From positions 1 through 64,000 of the forward strand of contig NZ_NNSR01000063.1 of the NCBI RefSeq assembly GCF_002834225.1: a DNA stretch of 64,000 bases. The letters are read 5' to 3'. The position numbers and the translations under genes are program-made. The notes under the pieces were generated by a model that had not been told where the DNA came from, searched no databases, and saw only the letters and a list, made by a program, of their open reading frames with translations. This DNA comes from Ruminococcus bromii (GTDB taxonomy: Bacteria; Bacillota; Clostridia; Oscillospirales; Acutalibacteraceae). Positions 8,780-18,168 of this stretch are shown piece after piece. How positions within the stretch are numbered: position 1 is the stretch's first letter; every line of letters begins with the position of its first letter.

Positions 8780-9847
8780 ATGTTCGACAAAAATTTAATT
8801 GATTTATCGGTTATGTCTACCGAGCAGATTGACAAAATTATCAGAAAAGCTAAAAAGATTATGCAGAGTCCTGCCGACTACCGACACGCCTGTGACGGCA
8901 AGATTCTTGCTACTTTATTTTATGAACCGAGTACAAGAACACAGATGTCATTCCAGACAGCCATGCTCAAACTCGGCGGAAGAACAATCGGTTTTGACAA
9001 CCCGATGAATTCTTCTGTTTCAAAGGGTGAAAGCCTTAAAGATACAATTACAATTGTGGGCGAATATGCCGATATTATTGCAATTCGTCACCCTGTTGAG
9101 GGTACTGCCGCTGCGGCATCTCTCTATGCAGGTGTTCCCGTTATCAACTGCGGTGACGGCGGTCACCTTCATCCAACTCAGACGCTTGCCGACATTATCA
9201 CTCTCAGCTGTGAAAAAGGCAGACTTGATAACCTCAGAGTAGGTGTATGCGGTGACCTTCTCAACGGCAGAACAGTTCATTCGCTTATCAAGACACTTGC
9301 AAAATATCCGAACAACAGTTTTGTACTTATCTCAACAAAGGAACTCAGCGTTCCGCTTTATGTTATTGACATTCTTGAAAAGAACGGCTGTAAGTATGAA
9401 ATTTCACATAGCCTTGCAGATGCAATTACCGACCTTGATGTTCTTTATATGACAAGGATTCAGCGTGAGAGATTTGCAAGCGAAGAAGATTATCAGGCGC
9501 AGAAAAATGTTTTTGTTCTCGACAAAGAAAAGCTTGACAAAGCAAGAGAAGATATGATTATTCTTCATCCGTTGCCGAGAGTAAACGAAATTACGGTTGA
9601 CATTGACGATGACCCGAGAGCGTTGTATTTCAAACAGGCTCAGTACGGTATGTACGGCAGAATGGCACTTATTCTTCTGCTTTTGCAAGATGATGAGTTT
9701 TTTGTTGAAAACAGACCGTTTGTTGTATCGAATCATCACTGCAACAATCCGAAATGTATCACACAGCAGGAGCCTTATCTTCCAAACCTCAGCTACGAAA
9801 AGCTTGGTATGGTAATGTGCGGTTACTGCGACAAGAGAATAGACTGA
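8780..9847 (+). CDS. pyrB: Aspartate carbamoyltransferase with C-terminal PyrI-type zinc domain
   Basis: This enzyme condenses carbamoyl phosphate with aspartate in pyrimidine synthesis. Residues 1-310 are a normal catalytic chain: the carbamoyl-phosphate loop FYEPSTRTQMSF, HPTQTLAD, and the late HPLPRVNEI motif. The last 40 residues carry Cys321-x4-Cys326-x20-Cys347-x2-Cys350, the same spacing logic as the zinc domain of the PyrI regulatory chain. No nucleotide-binding allosteric domain is present. I start at the ATG at 8780 because it gives the family-typical MFDKNLIDLS; an upstream TTG at 8759 is in frame, and neither has a strong ribosome binding site. An HdeD-like membrane protein follows after 10 bases. 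Confidence 0.93.
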   Translation: MFDKNLIDLSVMSTEQIDKIIRKAKKIMQSPADYRHACDGKILATLFYEPSTRTQMSFQTAMLKLGGRTIGFDNPMNSSVSKGESLKDTITIVGEYADIIAIRHPVEGTAAAASLYAGVPVINCGDGGHLHPTQTLADIITLSCEKGRLDNLRVGVCGDLLNGRTVHSLIKTLAKYPNNSFVLISTKELSVPLYVIDILEKNGCKYEISHSLADAITDLDVLYMTRIQRERFASEEDYQAQKNVFVLDKEKLDKAREDMIILHPLPRVNEITVDIDDDPRALYFKQAQYGMYGRMALILLLLQDDEFFVENRPFVVSNHHCNNPKCITQQEPYLPNLSYEKLGMVMCGYCDKRID

Positions 9848-9857
9848 GGTGTATTAA

Positions 9858-10448
9858 ATGAGTGAACATAAGAAAAAGAAAAATCCGGCGGCTACTATGA
9901 TGATGACCTCTCTCGCCTATATCGTACTCGGCATTGTGACGGTTGTCTTTCCGCAAAAGGTGCTTGATGTATTGTGCTATGCACTCGGCGGTGCGATGAC
10001 TGTTTATGGACTGTTCAACATAATTTCTTTCTTTGTTGACAGAGAAGGCGGAATGTACTTTGAACTTGTAATAGGCGTTATTTCAACCGGATTCGGTATA
10101 TTTGCTTTGTTTTCACCCACTTCAATTGCGGCAATAATCAATATTCCGATTGGCATTATCATTATTGTTGACAGCATTATGGATATGAAACATTCGCTCA
10201 CGCTGAGATCGCTCGGTATGAAAAAATGGTGGATTCCGTTTATTATAGCAATTGTAATGATTATGTTCAGTCTTACAACAATTTTCTTTACAAACATTTT
10301 CGGCGCATTGCTTATGATTGCACTCGGAATTGCGCTTATTTATGAAGGTGTTTCGGGATTTTCGCTTATTATTCTGCTCAGCCGTTATCACAAAGAATAC
10401 GACCGCAATCAAAGAATGATTGATGCAGAAGCAACCGATATAAACTGA
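9858..10448 (+). CDS. HdeD/DUF308-family membrane protein
   Basis: This is a 196-residue protein with a basic N-terminus (MSEHKKKKNP) followed by about six hydrophobic helices arranged as two-helix hairpins, the pattern of the DUF308 (HdeD-like) family. A segment near residue 45-75 (GGAMTVYGLFNIISFF) resembles the repeated unit. HdeD is linked to acid resistance in E. coli, but the role in Firmicutes is not established. GAGGTG precedes the ATG. It lies 10 bases behind pyrB and ahead of a strong terminator, so it is cotranscribed with pyrB without an obvious link in function. Confidence 0.75.
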   Translation: MSEHKKKKNPAATMMMTSLAYIVLGIVTVVFPQKVLDVLCYALGGAMTVYGLFNIISFFVDREGGMYFELVIGVISTGFGIFALFSPTSIAAIINIPIGIIIIVDSIMDMKHSLTLRSLGMKKWWIPFIIAIVMIMFSLTTIFFTNIFGALLMIALGIALIYEGVSGFSLIILLSRYHKEYDRNQRMIDAEATDIN

Positions 10449-10456
10449 ATATGATT

Positions 10457-10490
10457 AAACCGTCCGCAGATTTTACGGACGGTTTTCTTT
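10457..10490 (+). terminator. Terminator shared by the pyrB unit and addA
   Basis: AAACCGTCCG at 10457-10466 pairs with 10476-10485 and is followed by TTTTCTTTTT. The left arm is A-rich on the far side, so it may also stop addA transcripts coming from the minus strand, whose stop codon is at 10491. Confidence 0.85.
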
Positions 10491-13400
10491 TTATACGGTA
10501 ATGTATGCGCCGAGGTGGATACTGCAAAGAATGCATTCTTTAACGGTAAGTTCTTCAGACTGCTCCATTGCCGATTTGTACAAATCAAGTTGCTTCTTGT
10601 AAAGTCCTGCAAGTTTTGTTATATCTTTTACCCTGTCGGTTTTGTAATCGACAATAACAAGCTTTCCGTCCTCAACAAACGCAAGATCAACCGCACCCTG
10701 AATTATTACTGTTGCATCGGTTTTTACACCTTTATATTCATCGAATACTTCCGACGGTTTAAGCCTTGCTGTAAATCGTTTTTCACGCATTACAAGCTGT
10801 GATGCAATTATACGGTCAATTAGTTTGGTTGACAAAAATTCATTAAGTGTTTTTCTGTCAATCATATCAACCTGTTCCTGTGTAAGTTTTCCGTCATTTA
10901 AAAGACGGTCAATTTCAGTGTCAAGACTTGCTCTTGCCTGTTCAAAATTGCAGTATTGCAAAAACTTGTGGTGAGCGGTACCTCTTGCAACGGGAGCGGA
11001 ATTTTGTTCGGCAATAAATAACGGTTTTGAAAGAATCTTTTCAAAATAATCACCGTTCTGACTGTGTGCAATATCGGATGCACTGACCTTTTGCGGGAGT
11101 GAAAGAATATCTCTGTTTCTGTATTTGAAATCAAGATTCTTTTTCAAAAGTTTTGCATAATCAAAAGATTCATCGCTCACGCCGACAGCCTGAAGCAATC
11201 CGACAGAGGTTATGTCATCCTCAAAAACATTCTCGTTGTCAGAAGACTGTTCCCGTTTTATAATCTGCAATTTCCAATCTGATTCTCCGTTGTACGGAAT
11301 AATCTTTGCTCCCGACATAATATCGTTACGCAAATTGTTAAGTGACGGATGAACCAATGCACAAAGGCAAATCCAGTCGCAGTAGCTTTGACAGCTTGTA
11401 ATGGCATAGGGTTCAATTATGCTTTCAAAAACAAGCTTTGAATACAGCCTTTCAAGGTAATCGTAACACTTCTTAACCGCACCGACACAAATCAGTTTTT
11501 CCTTTGCCCGTGTGAGCGCAACATAAAGCACACGCATTTCCTCGGCAATAAGGTTTTCTTCGATTTTAAGCCCTGTTGCAAGACGCGGAAAAGTATTATA
11601 AACAACACCGTTGCGCTGAACCTTGATTCCTATTCCTGCCTTACTGTCAAGAAGAATATCGTTTTTGAGATCGTTCTTATTGAATTGGTGTGTTATATCT
11701 GCTAAAAAGCATACCGGAAATTCAAGTCCTTTTGAAGCATGAATACTGAGAACTCTTACAGCGTTTGTTGTGTCACCGTCATTTTGTGAAAAAGCGTCAA
11801 GATTTGTCTTGTTGGCAATCAACTTGTCAGTATATGAAATAAAATCCGAAAGCGTTTTGTAGCCGTTTTTCTCAAAGCTTCTTGCGTATTCTCGCAGCAG
11901 CTCAAGGTTTCTAAGCGCCGAGTCGTTACCGCTGACGGCAAGTGAAATTGACATAAAGCCGGTAATTTCACACGCTTTGGAGATGAGGCTGTCAACGGAA
12001 TTTGTGCAGGCACAGTCACGCAGAATTTTAAGTTCATCAACAAATTTTTTCGCTTTGTCGTTTGTATCGGCATACTTGCAAACAGAAGCATACAGCGAAA
12101 TTTTTCTGCTGTCACAACGCATTTCTGCAAGTTCGTCGGGTGTGAATGCATACATAGGACTGCAGAGAACAGACAGAAGCGGAATATCAATTCCCGGATT
12201 GTCGATTACACGCAAAAAATTGAGCATAATTTTGATTTCAACTGCCTCAAAAAAATTTGATTTTTTCTCGCTGTAGGCAGGAATACCGCTGTTAATGAGC
12301 GTATTGACATAAGTTGTGGCCTTTCCGCTCGGACTGCGAAGAATTATCGCAAAATCGCCGTAGCTTGCCTCTCGCATTACATCTCCGTCTTTAACCCTGA
12401 ATCCCGAGTTTATCATTTTGTGGATTTTGTCAGTTATGTACTTTGCCTCAATTTCTTCTTTATCGGAATCGGAATTTTCGGCTTCAAGCAATGAAATTTC
12501 AAAATTGCAATTATTCGAATCAGGAAATTCAGCGCCGTTTACAAGCCTTTCGTCGGAATTGTATTCCATTTTGGCGGTTTCTTTAGTCATTATTCTTTCA
12601 AAAATGAAGTTGACTGCGTCACATACTTCAAAACGGCTGCGAAAATTCCTGTCAAGAATTATAGTTGCGGGATATTCGGTGTTATTCTCATTAAATCGCC
12701 TATATTCATTTTTCCGTTCAATAAAGATTTCAGGCTTTGCCTGACGGAACCCGTAGATGCTCTGCTTTACATCGCCTACCACAAAGAGATTGCTTTCATC
12801 CTTACTGACAGATTTAAATATAAGATCCTGAACATCGTTTACATCCTGAAATTCATCAACCATAACGGCGTCAAACCTGTTGGAAATTTCCTGAGCCTGA
12901 ACGGTTTTTGCGTAGCCGTTTTCATCATCAGGCTTTGCAAGAAGTTTTACGGTAAGCGATTCAATATCGGCAAATGAGAGGATATTTTTCTTTACTTTGA
13001 GTTCGGACAGCTTTTTGTCATACTCACGAGTAAGAACAAACAATGCCGTTATAAATTTATGAAGCTGAGATAATTCTTTTCTTATACTTTCCTCTTTCAT
13101 TGCAAATACCGATTGAAGTTTTTTTACGGTATTTTTTACTTCATCTCTGTTTGATGAAACGAAAACCTTGATAGGATTATCCTTGTAGCCTTTTGGAGCT
13201 GTCATTCTGCCGACTTCAAAAGAACTTACCGCACGAACAATTTCGTCCCATGACGATTTGGCAAACTTTTTCTGAACAAGCGTAAAATATGCTTTGTCAC
13301 CCTCAAACAACGGTGAGAGCTTCTCATAAAGTTTTGCGTCCTCGCTGAGTCTTTTTAATGAATTTTCCGTCAGATTGATTGCGTGGAGTACAGCATTTCG

Positions 13401-14051
13401 GGCATAATCAATTATAATGTTTCCCCACACGGATTTTGAAATTTGTGTTTCGGAATATTTTTCCGACATATCATCAAGCCATTTATCGGGAAACGGCTGA
13501 GTGGTGAGGAACTCGGAAATTTTAAGGACTGTTTCACGCAATTTTTGATCGCCCTGTTTTCCCGCAAAAACATCGAGCAAGCAAAGAAATTCTTTATCCT
13601 CAATATCATAAAAATGCTCAAAGACAATGTTGAGTGCCTCCTGTCGGAGAATTTCAAGTTCACCCTCATCGGCAATACGAAAATCTCTTGCAACATCGAG
13701 CGTATGAAAATATTCACGGACAATATCTCCGCAAAAGCTGTCTATTGTAGATATGTTCGCACTGTACAAAAGCTGTCGCTGCGCAAGCAAATGAGCGTTA
13801 TACGGATCATCTTCAAGAAGTTTGTTGACTGCCGCCTGTATTCTTTCACGCATTTCGGCAGCCGCCGCTCTTGTGAAGGTTACGATAAGGAGGCGGTCAA
13901 CATCAAGGGGATTTTTCTCCCGTGTAATAAGCTGAATTACCCGTTCTACAAGCACGGCAGTTTTGCCTGAACCTGCGGCGGCCGATACAAGCACTGAGCC
14001 GTCTGTCGCATAGATTGCATTTTTCTGTTGCAAAGTCCAATTTCTTGACAT
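10491..14051 (-). CDS. addA: ATP-dependent helicase/nuclease subunit A (AddA)
   Basis: AddA is the UvrD-like helicase and 3'-strand nuclease of the AddAB recombination complex, the Firmicute counterpart of RecBCD. The 1186 residues are of normal size. The Walker A motif is at 24-31 (AAAGSGKT), the helicase motif DEFQDVND is in the first third, and the RecB-type nuclease motif DYKTD is at about 1135-1139. It starts with ATG preceded by AAGGAGG, and this start overlaps the addB stop in a TAATG junction, which implies translational coupling. With AddB it processes double-strand ends to load RecA. Confidence 0.95.
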   Translation of the reverse strand: MSRNWTLQQKNAIYATDGSVLVSAAAGSGKTAVLVERVIQLITREKNPLDVDRLLIVTFTRAAAAEMRERIQAAVNKLLEDDPYNAHLLAQRQLLYSANISTIDSFCGDIVREYFHTLDVARDFRIADEGELEILRQEALNIVFEHFYDIEDKEFLCLLDVFAGKQGDQKLRETVLKISEFLTTQPFPDKWLDDMSEKYSETQISKSVWGNIIIDYARNAVLHAINLTENSLKRLSEDAKLYEKLSPLFEGDKAYFTLVQKKFAKSSWDEIVRAVSSFEVGRMTAPKGYKDNPIKVFVSSNRDEVKNTVKKLQSVFAMKEESIRKELSQLHKFITALFVLTREYDKKLSELKVKKNILSFADIESLTVKLLAKPDDENGYAKTVQAQEISNRFDAVMVDEFQDVNDVQDLIFKSVSKDESNLFVVGDVKQSIYGFRQAKPEIFIERKNEYRRFNENNTEYPATIILDRNFRSRFEVCDAVNFIFERIMTKETAKMEYNSDERLVNGAEFPDSNNCNFEISLLEAENSDSDKEEIEAKYITDKIHKMINSGFRVKDGDVMREASYGDFAIILRSPSGKATTYVNTLINSGIPAYSEKKSNFFEAVEIKIMLNFLRVIDNPGIDIPLLSVLCSPMYAFTPDELAEMRCDSRKISLYASVCKYADTNDKAKKFVDELKILRDCACTNSVDSLISKACEITGFMSISLAVSGNDSALRNLELLREYARSFEKNGYKTLSDFISYTDKLIANKTNLDAFSQNDGDTTNAVRVLSIHASKGLEFPVCFLADITHQFNKNDLKNDILLDSKAGIGIKVQRNGVVYNTFPRLATGLKIEENLIAEEMRVLYVALTRAKEKLICVGAVKKCYDYLERLYSKLVFESIIEPYAITSCQSYCDWICLCALVHPSLNNLRNDIMSGAKIIPYNGESDWKLQIIKREQSSDNENVFEDDITSVGLLQAVGVSDESFDYAKLLKKNLDFKYRNRDILSLPQKVSASDIAHSQNGDYFEKILSKPLFIAEQNSAPVARGTAHHKFLQYCNFEQARASLDTEIDRLLNDGKLTQEQVDMIDRKTLNEFLSTKLIDRIIASQLVMREKRFTARLKPSEVFDEYKGVKTDATVIIQGAVDLAFVEDGKLVIVDYKTDRVKDITKLAGLYKKQLDLYKSAMEQSEELTVKECILCSIHLGAYITV

Positions 14052-17000
14052 TACTCTTCCTCCTTTCCGTTAATTTCGTTTGTAATTTCTTCGATAACGG
14101 TCTTGTTATCAACTGAAAAGCAGTTTATCGGATTACTTCGTCTGTAGGCACATACGCTGTCGTAAGGGCAGTATTCACACGAATCGTGACCGCCCTTCAG
14201 CGGTCTTGCCTCAATATTGCCGTTATAGATATTTTTGCCCATTTCAGCAATAAGCATATCAACCTTTTGGAAAATTTTTCCAAACTCTTCAAGTGTTGCA
14301 AGGCTTGTTGACGAAACCGGTTCACCGGCTTTTATTTTTACAGGAATATATGTTGCTGCGTCGGTCTTATCCATTCCGTGAATTATTTCTGTGTCCTTGA
14401 GCAAAAGTCCGTTCATCTTGAGCTTTTTATTAAGCTCGTCAGGAAGCTTGTCAATTGATTTCAGACTGTCTGACGAAATATACGGAACGGTTGCAGGCAT
14501 ATACAAAATCCCGGCAGGGATAATATCCCCGTATCTGTCACTGCCCGACACCTCAATTGAGTGAAGATACAAGAGCATCTGAAGATTGATTCCGTAAAGA
14601 ACATCCGAGAGCTTAAACTCCTTTGATCCTGTTTTATAGTCAATCACACGCAAGTAAGTTGTGCCGTTTTTCTGCATAATATCCACTCGGTCAACACTTC
14701 CGCAGACTGCGATTTTGTGGCCGTCGGGAAGTACAACCGTGTAGGACGGAACATCCTCGCCGATTTTAAGTTCGCAATCGGTAACAAAAAATTCGCTTTG
14801 AGTGAGCTCATCAATTGTGTGCTTCACAAGGCGGAGCACATTTTCGAGAATTAGTTTTATACGGTACATAAATGAATTTTGTTTTGTTTGCACCTCTCCA
14901 AAATGTGCAGCAGCGTATTCAGAAATATATGTACTGAAAATTTTTGAAAGCTCATCCTTATCCATCACGGAATACTGTTCCTTAGAATACTCTCTGAAAA
15001 AGCGTTCAAGTATATAATGAACGATCGTTCCGTACTGCATCGGGTTAATCTCTGCCTTTAGTCTTTCCCGAACATTCAAGCCGTAGTTACAGAAATATGA
15101 AAACCTGCAAAGATTAAATTTTTCAAGCTGTGACGCTGAAATACTAAGATTGCCGCCAAAAAGCCTTTCGGCATTTTGACTCTCATTTATTTTAAAAGGA
15201 ACCTTATCCCTTGCATTTTTAAGCGAATCCATTTTTGCCGAATATTCAGTAATTTTAGAAAAGACTTCAAGCAAAGATTCGGGAACTTTTTCGCCCCTGC
15301 CAAGCATCTCGGCAACAGCGTCAAAAGCAGGACGAAGTGCGTACATACTCTCTTTTTTGGCGTCAAAGTCGAACCTGTCGTATGCAACGATGTTTTTGAA
15401 TACCTTTTTGCACTGAAGTACGATTTCGGACGGCTGATAGCTTGCACCCGATATATCCGTCAAATAAAAGGATACCGACAAATACTCGCTCGCAGAAGTC
15501 ATACAGGAATATGCCATAAATGTTTCAAGGTTGTTGAGTGCGGCAAAATCGTCACCGATTTCAACCTTGTTCATTGCAAGCATTTTCAGTTCAAAAGGCG
15601 AAAATATTCCGGCGGTGTGCGGTATTGCAGGGAAAATGCCGTCAACACAGCCTATGAGGAATGACGCTTTCTGCTTAGAAATTCTTACTCTTTGTGCAGT
15701 TGTTACCGTTACGCAGTCAACTGTTCTGGGAATATCCGACAACTGCATTGCTGAAATTTGCAGGCTCAAAAGCTCATAATAACGCTTTACAGTCATTGCT
15801 TTTGTGCCGATTACTGCGGCGGTTTTATCGAGAACAGACATAAGCATATTCCAGATTCTTATCTGTTCCGCACCGACTGCTTTATCGTCGGAGCTCTCAA
15901 AATCGGCATACATTCTTCGTAATGCATCGGGAACTTTAAGTTCTTCAAGGAGTGCATAGAACAGTTTTGAAATTTCAAGTCCGTTTTTATCCTTTGCATT
16001 TTCTTTGAATAGAAGTAACGGTTCAATAACTGATTCACGCAGATTTTCAACCTTTACAAGAACCTCTCTGTCATAATCCGAAAACCTGTCAGAATAGCCC
16101 TTTGGATTCTGAACAAATTTATTTTTAAAAGCCGAACCCGAAACATTCCATACAAAAAGGTAGTTTTCAAAAAGACTTATTTCTTCAACAGAAAATTCGG
16201 TTAAACCCGACTTCAAAAGAGCAAGCACATCTTCTCTCTCAAAATCAAAAACAATACATCTGAAAATTGAGTTTACAAGCCTTATTACCGGTTTTACATC
16301 AATATCGGCGTGTTCATCGCTGAAATAAGGAATTTCATATTTTTCAAGAATTTCTGATAAAATACCCTTGTACGGGTCGATATCGTGGCAGATAACGGAA
16401 ATATCCGAATAAAGATAACCCTTTTCAATAACAAGACCCTTGATTTTTCTTGCGACATACTCACATTCATCATACATATCAACAGCATTGTAAACGCAGA
16501 TATTTTCGGGAGAAATCTCAAGCGGTTCAAGGTGTGTCCTGAAAATGTTTTGTTCAAGCAAAGTCAATTCGTTATTTTTAAACCGATGTAAATCAGTCAG
16601 TTTTATCGGAGCTTTAATATCAACTCCGTCACGCTTTGCATATTCCTTGAGAATTTTATATGTCTGCTGTGAGGTTGCAAAAACCTCTTCCGAACCGTCT
16701 GTCAGAGGGTCAAGCGTGAGCGTAAAATATGTAGCGGTACAGTCACGAATAAGGCTTCGTACCACCTTGAGCTGTTGCATTGTAAAGCCTGAAAATCCGT
16801 CAAAGATTATCGTATAATTCCTGAGAATATTATTCTTTTGAAGAATATCATCGAGTCTTGTCAGGTCATCCATAGGGTCAATATAGCTTTGGCTGACAAG
16901 AGCATCGAATGTATCGCTTATGAGAGCTGTTTCGTTAAGCTTTGTCTTTAAGGTTTCATCGCAAACTAGCCTTGACACACTTCTGAGCTCATCGCTTGTA

Positions 17001-17389
17001 ACCGAGCTTTTCTTCAAATCGGAAACAGTCTGCAGCATAACATCAACAAGGCTTTTGCTGCCTTTTGAAGAAAGCAGACGGAGTTTTTCGGTAAGTTCTT
17101 CAAGCGCAAGGCTCATTACAACGGCTCTTGTACCCTCGTCAATAACATTATCGGCTGAGTTTCCCGTCAACTCAAAAACATATTTGCAAAGTCTTGAAAA
17201 ACCGAATACAAGGACTTTTTCGGCTTTTTTTGCACCGAACACATCGAGCAGAGTTTTTTCACATTCAAATGTGCTCTGGTCAGGCACAATCAGCATTACG
17301 GGAAGATTGCTGTCGGCAAGTTCGCCTGCAATCTTCAAAGTCTCGGTACTTTTTCCGCTGCCGCTTTTTCCGAGAATAAATCTCAACAT
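14051..17389 (-). CDS. addB: ATP-dependent helicase/nuclease subunit B (AddB)
   Basis: AddB supplies the second nuclease domain and the Chi-recognition platform of AddAB. The 1112-residue protein starts MLRFILGKSGSGKST, a Walker A motif in the first 16 residues. The C-terminal nuclease carries VIDYKTG. Four cysteines that hold the iron-sulfur cluster are visible: one in FNLCRFSYFC near residue 780, then Cys1071, Cys1074 and Cys1080 in SCEYCPYDSVC. It lies upstream of addA. About 100 bases without features separate it from spoIIR. Confidence 0.94.
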   Translation of the reverse strand: MLRFILGKSGSGKSTETLKIAGELADSNLPVMLIVPDQSTFECEKTLLDVFGAKKAEKVLVFGFSRLCKYVFELTGNSADNVIDEGTRAVVMSLALEELTEKLRLLSSKGSKSLVDVMLQTVSDLKKSSVTSDELRSVSRLVCDETLKTKLNETALISDTFDALVSQSYIDPMDDLTRLDDILQKNNILRNYTIIFDGFSGFTMQQLKVVRSLIRDCTATYFTLTLDPLTDGSEEVFATSQQTYKILKEYAKRDGVDIKAPIKLTDLHRFKNNELTLLEQNIFRTHLEPLEISPENICVYNAVDMYDECEYVARKIKGLVIEKGYLYSDISVICHDIDPYKGILSEILEKYEIPYFSDEHADIDVKPVIRLVNSIFRCIVFDFEREDVLALLKSGLTEFSVEEISLFENYLFVWNVSGSAFKNKFVQNPKGYSDRFSDYDREVLVKVENLRESVIEPLLLFKENAKDKNGLEISKLFYALLEELKVPDALRRMYADFESSDDKAVGAEQIRIWNMLMSVLDKTAAVIGTKAMTVKRYYELLSLQISAMQLSDIPRTVDCVTVTTAQRVRISKQKASFLIGCVDGIFPAIPHTAGIFSPFELKMLAMNKVEIGDDFAALNNLETFMAYSCMTSASEYLSVSFYLTDISGASYQPSEIVLQCKKVFKNIVAYDRFDFDAKKESMYALRPAFDAVAEMLGRGEKVPESLLEVFSKITEYSAKMDSLKNARDKVPFKINESQNAERLFGGNLSISASQLEKFNLCRFSYFCNYGLNVRERLKAEINPMQYGTIVHYILERFFREYSKEQYSVMDKDELSKIFSTYISEYAAAHFGEVQTKQNSFMYRIKLILENVLRLVKHTIDELTQSEFFVTDCELKIGEDVPSYTVVLPDGHKIAVCGSVDRVDIMQKNGTTYLRVIDYKTGSKEFKLSDVLYGINLQMLLYLHSIEVSGSDRYGDIIPAGILYMPATVPYISSDSLKSIDKLPDELNKKLKMNGLLLKDTEIIHGMDKTDAATYIPVKIKAGEPVSSTSLATLEEFGKIFQKVDMLIAEMGKNIYNGNIEARPLKGGHDSCEYCPYDSVCAYRRSNPINCFSVDNKTVIEEITNEINGKEEE

Positions 17390-17492
17390 TTCATCACTTC
17401 CATAAATTTAATTTACAACAAAGTAATTTTATTTTAAACATCTGTACAAATAATAACATATTCTGTGGGTTATTAAAAGGACTTTGCCGATA

Positions 17493-18095
17493 TCAACCAA
17501 AAATTCTCTGAAAAAGTTCTACTATAAAAAATTTGTATTCCACCTTTTCATCCGTTACAACGCTGTATTCATCGTCAGAAAGAGCGTTCTTCGCCCTGCT
17601 TTTTCCCTCGTCAACCGTTGAAATGCAGATTGACGGATACATAACGCACCACCAATTATGCCCTTCTGCATTGCCGATTGTTATGCGAAGTGCGTCGTAC
17701 ATTCCGGCAGGCAGAGTATAGCTTTCGTAATGGCGGGTATCAAAGTGCATATTGACAACTTCAGCTTTTACGGGATAGTTATAGCCGTTTTTGTACACCT
17801 CATTCTGTGCGATTTCTTCTATAGCATCAAGGTTTGCTTTTACATATTCTTCGGCATCCGATTTTGAATTTGCCGTATCAAAAAGTATTTTCGTCTTTTC
17901 AAGAACCTTGTCACGCACCTTGAGTTTCAGAGTCTGATCTTCTTCCGTGTCTGAATTTGCAAGTATGTGAAAACGGAAAACATCGTTCGGAATTTCAGTG
18001 CATACAGCCTGAAACGGAATTACCGAATAGAGTGTTGTAAGTATGAATGCGATTACAGCGGATTTGATTAAAAGTATTGATTTGTTTGTTTTCAT
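17493..18095 (-). CDS. spoIIR: Stage II sporulation protein R
   Basis: SpoIIR is the secreted signal made in the forespore under sigma-F that triggers SpoIIGA to process pro-sigma-E in the mother cell. The 200-residue protein has an N-terminal membrane/secretion segment (residues 9-28) and then the family motifs FRFHILANSD, DQTLKLKVRD and NWWCVMYP. This identifies a spore-forming organism. The start codon at 18095 is directly preceded by a hairpin and T-run (18101-18137), so the gene probably uses its own sporulation promoter rather than read-through from ispE. I did not find a convincing sigma-F box. Confidence 0.92.
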   Translation of the reverse strand: MKTNKSILLIKSAVIAFILTTLYSVIPFQAVCTEIPNDVFRFHILANSDTEEDQTLKLKVRDKVLEKTKILFDTANSKSDAEEYVKANLDAIEEIAQNEVYKNGYNYPVKAEVVNMHFDTRHYESYTLPAGMYDALRITIGNAEGHNWWCVMYPSICISTVDEGKSRAKNALSDDEYSVVTDEKVEYKFFIVELFQRIFG

Positions 18096-18137
18096 AAAAA
18101 TAACCCGTCCTCTCTTAAAATGAGTATGGACAGGTTA
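18096..18137 (-). terminator. Hairpin and T-run between ispE and spoIIR
   Basis: On the minus strand TAACCTGTCC pairs with GGACGGGTTA (one U-G pair) across a 17-base loop, followed by TTTTT that runs into the spoIIR ATG. It can serve as the ispE terminator. The only Shine-Dalgarno-like sequence for spoIIR (AGAGG, GACGGG) lies in the loop and 3' arm, so the same stem could hide the ribosome binding site. Confidence 0.6.
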
Positions 18138-18168
18138 CTGTAATTTTAATCAGAATTATTAAATTTTA

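Noticed and set aside
13443-13970. Open frame of 175 codons opposite addA
   Set aside because: Antisense to the helicase domain, with a composition unlike a real protein (Phe, Lys and Ile runs) and no start context.
17451-17475. Inverted repeat TAATAAC/GTTATTA between spoIIR and addB as a terminator
   Set aside because: The stem has only seven A/T-rich pairs with an 11-base loop and no T-run on the minus strand.
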